The position numbers were made by a program, and so were the translations under genes. Of a stretch of 64,000 bases of DNA, positions 1 to 8,504 are shown piece by piece (position 1 is the stretch's first letter; every line of letters starts with the position of its first letter). The stretch spans positions 124,001-188,000 of the forward strand of contig MKRJ01000019.1 in assembly GCA_001896885.1 (NCBI GenBank), read 5' to 3'. The notes below the pieces were generated by a model. It was not told where the DNA came from. It ran no database searches and saw only the letters and a list, made by a program, of their open reading frames with translations. This stretch comes from Rhizobiales bacterium 65-79 (GTDB lineage: Bacteria > Pseudomonadota > Alphaproteobacteria > Rhizobiales > Rhizobiaceae).

Positions 1-545
1 AGCAATGCGAGAGGCTGATCGATCAAGCCGCTGAACAGCTTGGTGGAATCGACATCCTGGTGAACAACGCGGCGCACCAGGCCACCTTCACGTCGATCGA
101 GGAGATCACGGACGAGGAGTGGGACGTCACCTTCCGCACGAACGTTTACGGCATGTTCTATCTATGCAGGGCCGCGATCCCGCAGATGAAACCGGGCAGC
201 GCGATCATCAACACCAGTTCGATCAACGCCAAGGATCCGAGCCCGGAACTTCTTGCCTACGCGACTACCAAGGGCGCGATCGCCAACTTCACCGCCGGCC
301 TGGCGGGCCTGGTCGCGGAGAAGGGCATCCGGGTGAACGCCGTGGCGCCCGGACCCATCTGGACACCCCTCATCCCTTCGACGATGCCGGCCGATCATGT
401 GGAGAAATTCGGCGCCAATACGCCGCTCGGCAGGCCCGGCCAGCCGGCCGAACTGGCCCCGATCTACGTCATGCTGGCATCGCATGAATCCAGCTACGTC
501 ACTGGCGCGCTGGTCCCGGTTACCGGCGGACGGCCCATGCTCTAG
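1..545 (+). CDS. SDR family oxidoreductase, 5' end outside the window
   Basis: C-terminal part of a short-chain dehydrogenase/reductase; the reading frame is open from the left edge, so the gene starts upstream. Visible family marks are the NNAA motif after LGGIDILV, a catalytic serine in NTSSIN, and the YATTK motif (YxxxK catalytic pair). The end carries the usual V-T-G-A-x-x-P-V-x-G-G tail. The Rossmann GxxxGxG motif must lie before the window. The enzyme would catalyse an NAD(P)-dependent alcohol/ketone oxidoreduction; the substrate cannot be told. A GTG at 60 could be read as a start but falls inside the conserved core. It converges with the monooxygenase gene that ends 33 bp downstream. 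Confidence 0.9.
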   Translation, partial: QCERLIDQAAEQLGGIDILVNNAAHQATFTSIEEITDEEWDVTFRTNVYGMFYLCRAAIPQMKPGSAIINTSSINAKDPSPELLAYATTKGAIANFTAGLAGLVAEKGIRVNAVAPGPIWTPLIPSTMPADHVEKFGANTPLGRPGQPAELAPIYVMLASHESSYVTGALVPVTGGRPML

Positions 546-578
546 GACCATTGAGGTTTCCGGCGTGGCGCTTCGCCG

Positions 579-1889
579 TCAGGCGCGCGGCTCGCCCGGC
601 CTCTCCCCTCCCGCCCGGCTGCCCGGCGCGATCGTCGGCGGCGCGCCGTTCAGCGCCTCGACGGCGAAGCCGGCCGCCGTCTTGTAGCCGGCCATGAAAC
701 GGGCCCGCTCTTCCGCCGGGACGACCGTATCGATGTCGTCGAATTTTCCGCCGCAGCGTTCGTCGACGATGGCAAGCAGACCGAACGGGCCGGCGCCGCG
801 GTTGCGCAGCACAAGCTCCGAGATCGGCCCGCAAAGCCTCGCGTCGTAGGCTTCCAGCGCCTTCCGGGTCGGCCCGTGCTCCACCATGGCCGCGCCCAGC
901 ACGCGGGCATCGACGATCGCCTGGCTGGCTCCGTTCGACCCCGTGGGATACATCACATGCGCCGCGTCCCCGATGAGGGCGACCCCGCCGTCCTGCCAGG
1001 TGGGGATCGGGTCCCGGTCGATCATCGGGTTCTCGTAGGCGATCTCGGCGCGCCGGATCAGCGCCGGCACGTCCAGCCAGTCATGTTTCCAGTCCTCGAA
1101 ATGGTGGATGAACGTCTCTATCGCCACCGGCTTGAACCAGCCGCTGCTCTTCCATCCTTCCGAATTGTCGACCGTGACTTCCGCGATCCAGTTGATCGTC
1201 GCCAGTCCTGTCTTCGGATCGGGCGGCGAGATCGGATAGAAGACGAGGCGCTGGCGATGCGTGCCGAAGCCGACGAAGGAGGCCCCGGTCCGGATCGGCA
1301 GGCCGGGGCTGACGCCGCGCCACATGATCGCCCCGCCCCAGCGGATCGGCGGCTGGTCGGGATGCATCTGCGCGCGCACTGCGGAATGAAGCCCGTCCGC
1401 GCCGATCAGCAGCGTTCCCGTCTCCTCCGTGACGCCGCCGTCGGCGCGCTCCACCATGGCCGTGACGGTCCCGTCGGCATTGTTGCGGTAGGAACTGACA
1501 CGATGTCCCGGCCGCACTGCGTCCGCTCCGATACGCTCCAAGGCCTTCTCATGGAGCAGCATCTGCAGCCGGCCGCGATGCGCCGAATATTGCGGCCATC
1601 TGTAGCCCGCCTGCAGGCCGCGCGGCTCCGAATAGATATCGCTGCCGTTCAGCCCGACGAGCGCCCATTCCTTTGCCGGCAGCCCGATCCGGTCGAGCTC
1701 CGCGGGGCCGATGCCGAGGTCGAAGAGTTCGCGCACCGCATTGGGCTGCAGGTTGATGCCGACTCCGAGGGGCCGCAGCTCGCGCACCGCCTCGAAGACG
1801 ACCGGGAGCAGGCCGATCTGGTGGAGCGTAAGCGCCATGGCAAGGCCGCCGATGCCGCCACCGGCGATCATGACGCGATCTCTATGCAT
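579..1889 (-). CDS. FAD-dependent monooxygenase (aromatic hydroxylase-like)
   Basis: 436-residue flavoprotein of the UbiH/salicylate-hydroxylase (group A monooxygenase) family. The N-terminus has the FAD-binding GGGIGGLA motif at about residues 10-17, followed by an acidic residue at the end of strand 2 (VVFEA). The second flavin motif GDAAH is followed by MYPTGSNGASQA, the segment that closes over the ribityl chain. Such enzymes hydroxylate an aromatic or similar ring using NAD(P)H and O2. Length is normal. The gene converges with the SDR fragment, and the pair could act on one small aromatic or alicyclic substrate, but that is inference. 3-hydroxybenzoate 6-hydroxylase-like is a reasonable alternative name. 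Confidence 0.88.
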   Translation of the reverse strand: MHRDRVMIAGGGIGGLAMALTLHQIGLLPVVFEAVRELRPLGVGINLQPNAVRELFDLGIGPAELDRIGLPAKEWALVGLNGSDIYSEPRGLQAGYRWPQYSAHRGRLQMLLHEKALERIGADAVRPGHRVSSYRNNADGTVTAMVERADGGVTEETGTLLIGADGLHSAVRAQMHPDQPPIRWGGAIMWRGVSPGLPIRTGASFVGFGTHRQRLVFYPISPPDPKTGLATINWIAEVTVDNSEGWKSSGWFKPVAIETFIHHFEDWKHDWLDVPALIRRAEIAYENPMIDRDPIPTWQDGGVALIGDAAHVMYPTGSNGASQAIVDARVLGAAMVEHGPTRKALEAYDARLCGPISELVLRNRGAGPFGLLAIVDERCGGKFDDIDTVVPAEERARFMAGYKTAAGFAVEALNGAPPTIAPGSRAGGERPGEPRA

Positions 1890-1996
1890 CCGCCTCGTTC
1901 CCTTGCTGCAAGATGGAAATGGACAATAGGATGCGAAACGGCAGAATGTGAACCCGTCCGCGCTCCCGCCATGCCGGATGGCGGCAGTTGTCGCCG

Positions 1997-3697
1997 CTAT
2001 GAAGGCAGGCCGGCCTTCTCGAGGCCGCTCAGCAGCCGCTCCCCGTCATTGCCCTGCCGAAAAGGCTTCGATTCAACGAAGCGGCGCGCCGAAAAGGTCG
2101 GCGTCAACGCCAACAGCCTGTTCCTGGCATCGATCGCGGCCTTTTCGTCCCCCGCCTGGGCGTGGCTCGCGGCAAGCCCCGCGAGGACGCCGACCTGCGG
2201 CTCGGCGACCATGGCGTAGGCGGCCACCGCCTCCTCGTAGCGGCCAAGCATGTAGAGGGCGAGGCCGAGATTGGTCACATACCAGTCCGGGTGGCGCGGA
2301 TTGAGTGCCATCGCCCGCCGCGCCCAGCGCTCGCCCTCCTCCGGCTTGCCGAGATAGACGGCGAGGGGTGCGCGCAGCGCCATGACATGCGCATCGAACG
2401 GATTGAGATCATAGGCCTTGATGTGATGCTGCTCGGCCTCGGCAAGTCGGCCGAGATACATGGTGACCTGGCCGAAGACGAGGTGGCACCAGCTTTCCGA
2501 GGGATCGAGCGAGAGCGCCCGCCTGGCCGGCGCAAGCATGTCCTCGGCGCGTACCGCGGCCGGGTTCCATGCCCAGCGCCGCAGCTTCATCAGCGCGAAC
2601 CAGGCCAGCGCCAGGGCATAGTCGGGATCGAGCGCCAGCGCCTTCTCGAACAGGAGCAGCGCGGCATCGGCCGCCTTCGGATCGAGGTCGCGCGCCAGAT
2701 GGATGCCGCGCAGGAGGAAGTCATAGGCCTCCATGTTCTCCGTGCGCTTGCGGGCGGCGGCCGCGGCGGCCTCTCCCTCGAGCTGGCCGGCGAGCGTCGA
2801 CACGATGATGGCGGAAATCTCATCCTGCACGGCGAACAGGTCGCCGAGCGCGCGCTCGTATCGCTCCGCCCAGAGCGTCAGGCCGGATCGCGCGTCGACA
2901 AGCTGCACCGACAGCCGGACATTGTTGCCCGCGCTCCTCGTGCTGCCGCTGACGGCATAGTCGACGCCGAGTTCCCTGACCAGTTCGGGAAGATGCGCCG
3001 CGCGCTTGCGGTAGGCTTCCGACGAGGCGGCGCCGAGGACGGCCAGCCGCCCGAAGCGGGCGAGGCCCGCGATGACGTCCTCGGTGATCCCTTCGCTCAG
3101 GTAATTGTCGTCCTCCCGGCCGCCCTGGCTCGTAAAGGGGAGCACGATGACGAGCGGCTTTCGCGCCTCGGCCACGACGGGCAGGCTGCTGGCGCTCGGC
3201 GGAGAAAGGCGGAACACCCGCACCGGACGGCTGAAGTTCTTGAGGTAGCGCAGCCCGAGATCCTGCCACTCGTCCCCTATGTCCGCCACGGCCTCGCGCA
3301 CCGCGCCGGAAATGCAGATACCGCCGGCGGGCGCGATGGCCTCCAGCCTTGCCGCCAGATTGACGGTGCCGCCAAGAAGATCATCGCCCTCGGTTACGAC
3401 TTCGCCGAAGGAGATGCCGACACGAAAGGAGAAGAGCGTTTGGGCGTCCTCGGCTGTCCTGATTTCTTCCTGAAGGCGAAGGCCGCAGCGCACCGCCTCA
3501 TCCGCCTTGCGGAATTCGGCCAGCACGCTGTCGCCCGCGGTATTGAAGATGCGGCCTCCATGCCTCGCGATCAGTGGATCGATCAGCCGGCGGCTGCTCG
3601 ACAGCGCCTGCAAGGCGAGCGCCTCATCCGTCTCGGCCGCATGGCTGTAGCCGACCGCATCCGCCGTCAGGATCGCCGCCGGCCTCGTTTCTCGCAT
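1997..3697 (-). CDS. Class III adenylate/guanylate cyclase with TolB-like and TPR domains
   Basis: 566 residues in three parts. Residues 1-165 are a class III nucleotide cyclase homology domain: Asp13 in the TADAVGYS motif and Asp56 in GDSVLAEF fit the two metal-binding aspartates, and VNLAARLE gives the Asn/Arg pair that stabilises the transition state. Residues about 185-300 form the TolB/FlgO-like segment often found after such cyclases (LVIVLPF, then SEGITEDVIAGL). The remainder is a run of TPR repeats (for example ALALDPDYALALAWFAL and LGRLAEAEQHHIKAYDLNP). This arrangement is common in rhizobial cytoplasmic cyclases, which often occur in many copies. No membrane segment is seen. cAMP is the likely product; the signal is unknown. 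Confidence 0.9.
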   Translation of the reverse strand: MRETRPAAILTADAVGYSHAAETDEALALQALSSSRRLIDPLIARHGGRIFNTAGDSVLAEFRKADEAVRCGLRLQEEIRTAEDAQTLFSFRVGISFGEVVTEGDDLLGGTVNLAARLEAIAPAGGICISGAVREAVADIGDEWQDLGLRYLKNFSRPVRVFRLSPPSASSLPVVAEARKPLVIVLPFTSQGGREDDNYLSEGITEDVIAGLARFGRLAVLGAASSEAYRKRAAHLPELVRELGVDYAVSGSTRSAGNNVRLSVQLVDARSGLTLWAERYERALGDLFAVQDEISAIIVSTLAGQLEGEAAAAAARKRTENMEAYDFLLRGIHLARDLDPKAADAALLLFEKALALDPDYALALAWFALMKLRRWAWNPAAVRAEDMLAPARRALSLDPSESWCHLVFGQVTMYLGRLAEAEQHHIKAYDLNPFDAHVMALRAPLAVYLGKPEEGERWARRAMALNPRHPDWYVTNLGLALYMLGRYEEAVAAYAMVAEPQVGVLAGLAASHAQAGDEKAAIDARNRLLALTPTFSARRFVESKPFRQGNDGERLLSGLEKAGLPS

Positions 3698-3786
3698 GAA
3701 CGCACCCCGTCCGCTCGGAGAGGCAATCTATTGCCGGCGCAGACGCCGGACAACGGGGTTTCCGCGCTTGTGCGGCATTGTCCGCC

Positions 3787-4428
3787 TTACCGACCCCCGC
3801 CCAGCACCTCGTCGAGAAGAGCTTCGATGCCGATGGTCCCCGGCATATGCGAGAGAAGGCCCGCCAGCCGGCCATCGATCAAGAGCATCGCGAAGCCATG
3901 CACCAGCGACCACGCGGCGACCATCCTGCCGGCCCTGGCGAGCGCCTGGGGGGCCTCCGCTCCCCCCTTCCCCGATCCGGCGGCCTGCGCGAGCACCGCC
4001 GTCGCGGCATCCATGGCTTCCTGCAGCGAAGGCCGGGAAAAATCGAGCCGCTCGCCGCGAAACATCAGCAGGAAAAGGCCCGGATGGTCGATGGCGAAAT
4101 GCACATAGGCCTTGCCGATCGCGCGGCCTCGGTCTTCCGGCGCCTTCGCCGCGCGGGCGGCTGCTTCGAGCCGGAAGCTGAAGCGGCGAAAGCCAAGGGC
4201 GGCGAGCTCGCTCAGCAGCCCGGCCAGGTCGCCGAAATGGTTCTTCGGCGCCGCATGGGAGGCACCGGCCTCGCGCGCGGCGGCGCGCAACGTCAGGCCG
4301 TTGATGCCGTCGCGGTCGAGGATGCGCTCGCTGGCCTCCAGAAGCGCCTCGCGCAGCGCGCCGTGGTGATAGGGTCTTTTTCCGCCCGCTCCGCCGGACG
4401 CGTTCGACAGCGATGATCCGTCAGCCAT
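3787..4428 (-). CDS. TetR/AcrR family transcriptional regulator
   Basis: 213-residue repressor. The N-terminal helix-turn-helix spans about residues 22-66 (LTLRAAAREAGAS then NHFGDLAGLL), and the C-terminal half is the all-helical ligand domain of the WHG type (VHFAIDHPGLFLLMF). It is transcribed away from the carotenoid-oxygenase gene. The 93 bp between them hold two palindromes sharing the core ATTGAC-N3-GTCAAT, one beside the tetR start and one just before the oxygenase start, so autoregulation plus control of the divergent operon is the simplest reading. The inducer is unknown; an apocarotenoid or stilbene-like aromatic would fit the neighbour but is inference. Confidence 0.9.
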   Translation of the reverse strand: MADGSSLSNASGGAGGKRPYHHGALREALLEASERILDRDGINGLTLRAAAREAGASHAAPKNHFGDLAGLLSELAALGFRRFSFRLEAAARAAKAPEDRGRAIGKAYVHFAIDHPGLFLLMFRGERLDFSRPSLQEAMDAATAVLAQAAGSGKGGAEAPQALARAGRMVAAWSLVHGFAMLLIDGRLAGLLSHMPGTIGIEALLDEVLGGGR

Positions 4429-4439
4429 TCCATCCTCTT

Positions 4440-4454
4440 ATTGACAGTGTCAAT
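4440..4454. promoter_or_regulatory. Candidate TetR operator O1
   Basis: Perfect 7-1-7 palindrome ATTGACA-G-TGTCAAT, 11 bp upstream of the tetR start codon. It shares the core ATTGAC-N3-GTCAAT with the palindrome at 4492-4512; the two centres are 55 bp apart. Confidence 0.7.
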
Positions 4455-4467
4455 TTCATGCTTGACT

Positions 4468-4483
4468 CACTGGAAATCCAGTG
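4468..4483. promoter_or_regulatory. Third palindrome in the tetR-oxygenase intergenic region
   Basis: Perfect 7-2-7 inverted repeat CACTGGA-AA-TCCAGTG between the two ATTGAC palindromes, with a different sequence from them. It could bind a second regulator or simply be part of the promoter; a TTGACT at 4462-4467 may be the -35 for the oxygenase gene. Confidence 0.4.
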
Positions 4484-4491
4484 TAGAAGTC

Positions 4492-4512
4492 TATATTGAC
4501 ATCGTCAATATA
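4492..4512. promoter_or_regulatory. Candidate TetR operator O2
   Basis: Perfect 9-3-9 palindrome with arms TATATTGAC and GTCAATATA around ATC, ending 9 bp before the oxygenase ATG. A repressor bound here would block transcription or initiation of the oxygenase operon. Core matches O1 exactly. Confidence 0.75.
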
Positions 4513-4521
4513 AGAGGCTCC

Positions 4522-5931
4522 ATGATGGATGAGCTTATGGAAATGGCCGGCGCCTCGCCGTTCCTCGCCGGCAATTACGCGCCCGTGATGCGCGAGATCG
4601 ACGTGGCCGGTCTCACCGTGCGCGGCGAGTTGCCGAGGGAACTGAACGGGACCCTGTTCCGCAACGGCCCCAACCCGCATTTTCCGCTTCCAGGCGCGCA
4701 CTGGTTCACCGGCGACGGCATGATCCATGCCGTCGCGCTCCACGAGGGCCAGGCGAGCTATCGCAACCGGTGGGTGCGCACGCCGAAATGGCTAGCGGAA
4801 AACCGCGCCGGGCGTCCGCTCTTCAACGGATTCCACGGAAAGCTTCCGGACGCGCCGGACTGGGCGAGCGACGACAGCGGCGTCGCCAACACGAACATCC
4901 TGTGGCATGCCGGCAGGCTTCTGGCGCTGGAGGAGGCCCATCGGCCTACGGAAATCGATCCGCGCACGCTCGCCACGAACGGCTACGCCGATTTCGGCGC
5001 GCTTCGGGGGCCGTTCACGGCTCATCCGAAGATAGACCCGGCGACGGGCGAGATGCTTTTCTTTGGCTACAATGCCGCCGGCCCGCTGACGCCGGAAATC
5101 CATCTGGGCTCCATCGGCCCGGACGGCCGGGTGAAGCGCTACGAGCGCTTCGAGGCGCCCTATGCCAGCATGGTCCATGATTTCATGGTCACCGAGCGCT
5201 ACATGATGTTCCCGATCCTGCCCCTGACCGGCAGCATGGAAAGGGCGCGAAGCGGCCGCCCGCCCTACGCCTGGGAGCCGGACAGAGGCGCCTTCATCGG
5301 CGTCATGCCGCGTATGGGCACCGTCTCCGACATAAGGTGGTACCAGGGCGAATCCTGCTACGCCTTCCACGTGATGAACGCCTGGGAAGAAGGCGATCGG
5401 CTGGTGGCGGAAGTCATGGCCTTCGAGGAACCGCCGCTTTTCCCGCACGCGGACGGCAGCGAGGGCGACCCGCGAAAGCAGGTGGCGAAGCTGACACGGT
5501 GGACGTTCGACCTTGCCGGCGGCACGAGCCATTTTGGACGGAATGTCGTCGATGATCTCACCGGCGAATTCCCGCGCATCGACGACCGGCTGTCCGGCCT
5601 GCGAAACCGCCATGGCTGGTACGCGGCCGCCAACCCCCTCTCCGACGCGCGCGGGCTGGACGGCATCGTCCATCGCGACGCCGGAAGCGGCCGGCGCGAG
5701 GCTTTCTGGCTGCCAGCGGGCGACGCGACCTCCGAGCCCGTCTTCACGCCGCGCGGCGCGGAGGAAGGCGACGGCTGGGTGCTGGCGGTTGTCTGGCGCG
5801 CCGCGAAAGGCATGAGCGAACTGCTGGTCTTCGAGGCGCTTGACATCGGCAGGGGGCCGGTCGCGACGGTCGAACTGCCGCAGCGCGTCCCGTTCGGTTT
5901 CCATGGCAATTTCGTCCCGGAGGCAGCATGA
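4522..5931 (+). CDS. Carotenoid oxygenase family protein
   Basis: 469-residue member of the RPE65/carotenoid-cleavage dioxygenase family, which also includes lignostilbene dioxygenases. These seven-bladed propellers use four histidines to hold Fe(II) and cleave a conjugated double bond with O2. Candidate ligands here are His168 (TAHPK), His219 (MVHDF), His283 (AFHVM) and His461 (FHGNF), all in expected contexts; the N-terminal G-T-L-F-R-N-G-P-N-P motif is also present. The ATG at 4522 is chosen because AAGAGG lies just upstream; a TTG at 4441 would put both operators inside the gene. The stop overlaps the next start (ATGA). The substrate, carotenoid or stilbene, cannot be told. Confidence 0.92.
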   Translation: MMDELMEMAGASPFLAGNYAPVMREIDVAGLTVRGELPRELNGTLFRNGPNPHFPLPGAHWFTGDGMIHAVALHEGQASYRNRWVRTPKWLAENRAGRPLFNGFHGKLPDAPDWASDDSGVANTNILWHAGRLLALEEAHRPTEIDPRTLATNGYADFGALRGPFTAHPKIDPATGEMLFFGYNAAGPLTPEIHLGSIGPDGRVKRYERFEAPYASMVHDFMVTERYMMFPILPLTGSMERARSGRPPYAWEPDRGAFIGVMPRMGTVSDIRWYQGESCYAFHVMNAWEEGDRLVAEVMAFEEPPLFPHADGSEGDPRKQVAKLTRWTFDLAGGTSHFGRNVVDDLTGEFPRIDDRLSGLRNRHGWYAAANPLSDARGLDGIVHRDAGSGRREAFWLPAGDATSEPVFTPRGAEEGDGWVLAVVWRAAKGMSELLVFEALDIGRGPVATVELPQRVPFGFHGNFVPEAA

Positions 5932-6521
5932 AACAGTTCCTCTACGCCGTCCGGCCGCTCGTCTTCGACGCGCTCGGCGTCATCGTCTTCGCTGTCCTGG
6001 TGGCGCTGAAGGTCGATTTCATCATAGCGGCCGTCGCCGGCGCGGCCGTCGCGGCCGCGATCGTGCTCTGGGAGATCGTGCGCGGCCGCTCCGTACCCCC
6101 GCTTCAATGGATCAGCCTGGCGCTCGTGCTGCTGTCGACCGCAGCCACCTATCTCACCAACGATCCGCGCTTCGTCATGGCCAAGCCGAGCGTCGTCTAT
6201 CTTGTCGTCGGCGCCGTCATGCTGAAGCGCGGCTGGATGAACCGCTACGTCCCGCCTGCCTCGCTGCCGCTGATCGAGGACCGCATGACCTTCTTCGGCT
6301 ATGTCTGGGCCGGGCTGATGTTCCTGACGGCCGTGCTCAACCTCGTCGTGGCGGTCTGGTTCACCGGCGATTGGCCGGCCTTCATCGGCTTCTTCCCGCT
6401 GGCTTCCAAGATCGCGCTTTTCCTGTTGCAGTTCGCGACGATCAAGGCGACGGCCCGGCGGCGCCTTGCAGCCGGCGCCGACGCTGCGCCGCCGGCATCC
6501 GCCAGGGGCTCCCAGGCCTGA
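5928..6521 (+). CDS. YciB/IspZ (septation protein A) family membrane protein
   Basis: 197-residue polytopic membrane protein with about five hydrophobic segments. It resembles the inner-membrane intracellular septation protein family: the N-terminal MKQFLYAVRPLVFDALGV region, then TNDPRFVMAKPSVVYLVVGAVM and a RYVPP loop. The start codon overlaps the oxygenase stop by four bases, so the two are translationally coupled. In most proteobacteria yciB sits with housekeeping genes; here it follows a carotenoid-oxygenase gene and would be controlled with it, so it is probably a divergent paralogue with a transport or membrane role rather than the cell-envelope housekeeping copy. Confidence 0.78.
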   Translation: MKQFLYAVRPLVFDALGVIVFAVLVALKVDFIIAAVAGAAVAAAIVLWEIVRGRSVPPLQWISLALVLLSTAATYLTNDPRFVMAKPSVVYLVVGAVMLKRGWMNRYVPPASLPLIEDRMTFFGYVWAGLMFLTAVLNLVVAVWFTGDWPAFIGFFPLASKIALFLLQFATIKATARRRLAAGADAAPPASARGSQA

Positions 6522-6619
6522 TCGCCGACGACGACATTTGCGCCATCATCCGCCGCATCGGTCGCTTTTCATCGACGCCGGACCGGGGCTAGTCTCCTCG
6601 TCTCGTCAAGGAGGAGCGG

Positions 6620-8182
6620 GTGAGCGCAACCCAAGCCACGGCCGAAACGGGAACAAGGCGACGCGAGCGCGCCGGCAGGATGGCGCGCCGCGAGCAGCGC
6701 AGCCATGGGCCGGCGGGGCTCGGTCGCCCCTACATCGTGCGCAACATTCCGCCCTACGACATCCTATCGGAAGAGAACCTGATCCGCATCGAGGAGGCGG
6801 CGGACCGCATCCTGGCCGAGATCGGGATCGAGTTCCGCGGCGATCCGGTGGCGCTCGACCATTGGAAGCGGGCGGGCGCCGAGGTCGAAGACCAGCTGGT
6901 CAAGTTTGAGCCCGGCCTCCTGCGCGAGGTGCTGAGGACCGCGCCGGCATCCTTCACCCAGCATGCGCGCAACCCCGAACGGTCGGTCGAGATCGGCGGC
7001 AGGAGCGTCGTCTTCTCGCCCGCCTACGGCTCGCCCTTCGTCATGGATCTCGACCGAGGCCGGCGCTACGGCACCATCGAGGATTTCCGGAACTTCGTGA
7101 AGCTCGCGCAATCCTCGCCCTGGCTGCACCATTCCGGCGGCACGATCTGCGAACCGGTCGACGTGCCGGTGAACAAGCGCCACCTCGACATGGTCTATGC
7201 GCATATCCGCTATTCCGATCGCGCCTTCATGGGATCGGTGACCTCGGAAAGCCGCGCCGAGGATTCGATCGACATGGCGCGCATCCTCTTCGGCGAGAAA
7301 TTCGTCGCGGAGAACTGCGTCATCCTCGGCAACGTCAACGTCAATTCGCCGCTCGTCTGGGACGGCACAATGACGCTGGCGCTGCGCGCCTATGCGCGTG
7401 CCAACCAGTGCGCCGTGGTCGTGCCGTTCATTCTGGGGGGCGCTATGGGGCCGGTGACCAATGCCGGCGCCATCGCCCAGTCGCTCGCCGAGACTATGGC
7501 CGGCTGTGCGCTGGCACAACTGGAAAGGCCGGGCGCGCCGGTCATCTTCGGCAATTTCCTCTCTTCCATGTCGCTGCGTTCCGGTTCGCCCACCTTCGGC
7601 ACGCCGGAACCGGCGATCGGCTCCATGGTGATCGGCCAGCTTGCGCGGAGGTTGAACCTGCCGCTGCGCTGCTCCGGCAATTTCACCACCTCCAAGCTGC
7701 CCGACGCGCACGCCATGAACGAAGGCACGATGTCGATGCTCGCGGCCATCCATTGCGGCGCCAACTTCATCCTGCATTCGGCCGGCTTTCTCGACGGACT
7801 GCTTTCCATGTCCTACGAAAAATTCGTCATGGACACGGATTTCTGCGGCGCGCTGCACGCCTATTGCGACGGCGTGAAAGTGGACGAGAACGAACTCGCG
7901 CTCGACGCTTTCCGGGAGGTCGGGCCCGGCAGCCATTTCTTCGGCTGCGCCCATACGATGGCCAACTACCAGACTGCCTTCTGGGACAGCGAGACCGCCG
8001 ACAACGAGCCCTTCGAGAAATGGGAGGCCGCCGGCTCCGAGGATGCCGCGGTCCGCGCCAATCGGCTCTGGAAGAAGAAGCTCGCCGAATACGAAGCGCC
8101 GCCGCTCGACGAAGCGATCGGCGAGGCGCTTCGTGATTTCATGGCGCGGCGGAAAGCGGAAATGGAAGATGCCTGGTATTGA
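6620..8182 (+). CDS. Trimethylamine methyltransferase (MttB) family protein, non-pyrrolysine
   Basis: 520-residue member of the MttB/COG5598 superfamily, which transfers a methyl group from quaternary or tertiary amines to a corrinoid protein or other acceptor. Recognisable stretches are the N-terminal helix ILAEIGIEFRGDP, SPAYGSPFVMDL, a glycine-rich GNVNVNSPLVWDG and SAGFLDGLLSMSYEKFVMD. It reads through with no in-frame amber codon, so it is of the non-Pyl (MtgB-like) class. The GTG start at 6620 has GGAGG about 6 bp upstream. The first 30 residues are very basic. No corrinoid protein is encoded nearby. Downstream, beyond a toxin-antitoxin pair, lies a DgcA-like demethylating flavoprotein, which supports methylated-amine catabolism. 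Confidence 0.85.
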   Translation: MSATQATAETGTRRRERAGRMARREQRSHGPAGLGRPYIVRNIPPYDILSEENLIRIEEAADRILAEIGIEFRGDPVALDHWKRAGAEVEDQLVKFEPGLLREVLRTAPASFTQHARNPERSVEIGGRSVVFSPAYGSPFVMDLDRGRRYGTIEDFRNFVKLAQSSPWLHHSGGTICEPVDVPVNKRHLDMVYAHIRYSDRAFMGSVTSESRAEDSIDMARILFGEKFVAENCVILGNVNVNSPLVWDGTMTLALRAYARANQCAVVVPFILGGAMGPVTNAGAIAQSLAETMAGCALAQLERPGAPVIFGNFLSSMSLRSGSPTFGTPEPAIGSMVIGQLARRLNLPLRCSGNFTTSKLPDAHAMNEGTMSMLAAIHCGANFILHSAGFLDGLLSMSYEKFVMDTDFCGALHAYCDGVKVDENELALDAFREVGPGSHFFGCAHTMANYQTAFWDSETADNEPFEKWEAAGSEDAAVRANRLWKKKLAEYEAPPLDEAIGEALRDFMARRKAEMEDAWY

Positions 8183-8273
8183 GCCGCTATCGTGCTCAGG
8201 CCTTCTGTCGCTTGCCTGGCCGTCCGGGCAGCGCGACCTATGTCTTTCCTCGCGAAAATGCTAGGGTCGGATC

Positions 8274-8504
8274 ATGACGAAGCTTCTCGACATGGCCATC
8301 GAGGCCGCATCCCGACTCTCTCCGGAAGAGCAGGACGAACTCGCCCGCACGATCCTCGAGATCGTGCATGGCGGCGATGACGAGGTTTACGTGCTTTCGG
8401 AAGAAGAAAACGCGGCAATTGACCGTGGTCTGGCATATGCCGACCGCGGAGAATTTGCCAGTGAGGAAGAGGTCGCCGCTCTTTTTGCTAAGTACAAACT
8501 GTGA
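8274..8504 (+). CDS. Antitoxin-like protein of a ParDE/RelBE-type pair
   Basis: 76-residue acidic protein (…LSPEEQDELARTIL…) followed at once by a ParE/RelE-like toxin gene whose start overlaps its stop. The N-terminal LDMAIEAASRLSPEEQDELA pattern is typical of small addiction-module antitoxins that pair with RelE/ParE toxins. The acidic C-terminal half (SEEENAAIDRG, EEEVAALFAKY) would wrap the toxin. The DNA-binding part normally represses the pair. Function is inferred from size, pairing and overlap. Confidence 0.8.
   Translation: MTKLLDMAIEAASRLSPEEQDELARTILEIVHGGDDEVYVLSEEENAAIDRGLAYADRGEFASEEEVAALFAKYKL

Noticed and set aside
1081-3600. Several long open frames opposite the monooxygenase and cyclase genes
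   Set aside because: They mirror real genes in another frame, with repetitive Arg/Ala-rich translations and no recognisable domain.
4441-4521. Extended carotenoid oxygenase start at the TTG at 4441
   Set aside because: It would place both palindromic operators inside the gene and has no ribosome site; ATG 4522 fits.
6620-8182. Pyrrolysine-containing methyltransferase
   Set aside because: No in-frame amber codon occurs in the gene and no pyl genes are seen, so it belongs to the non-pyrrolysine group.
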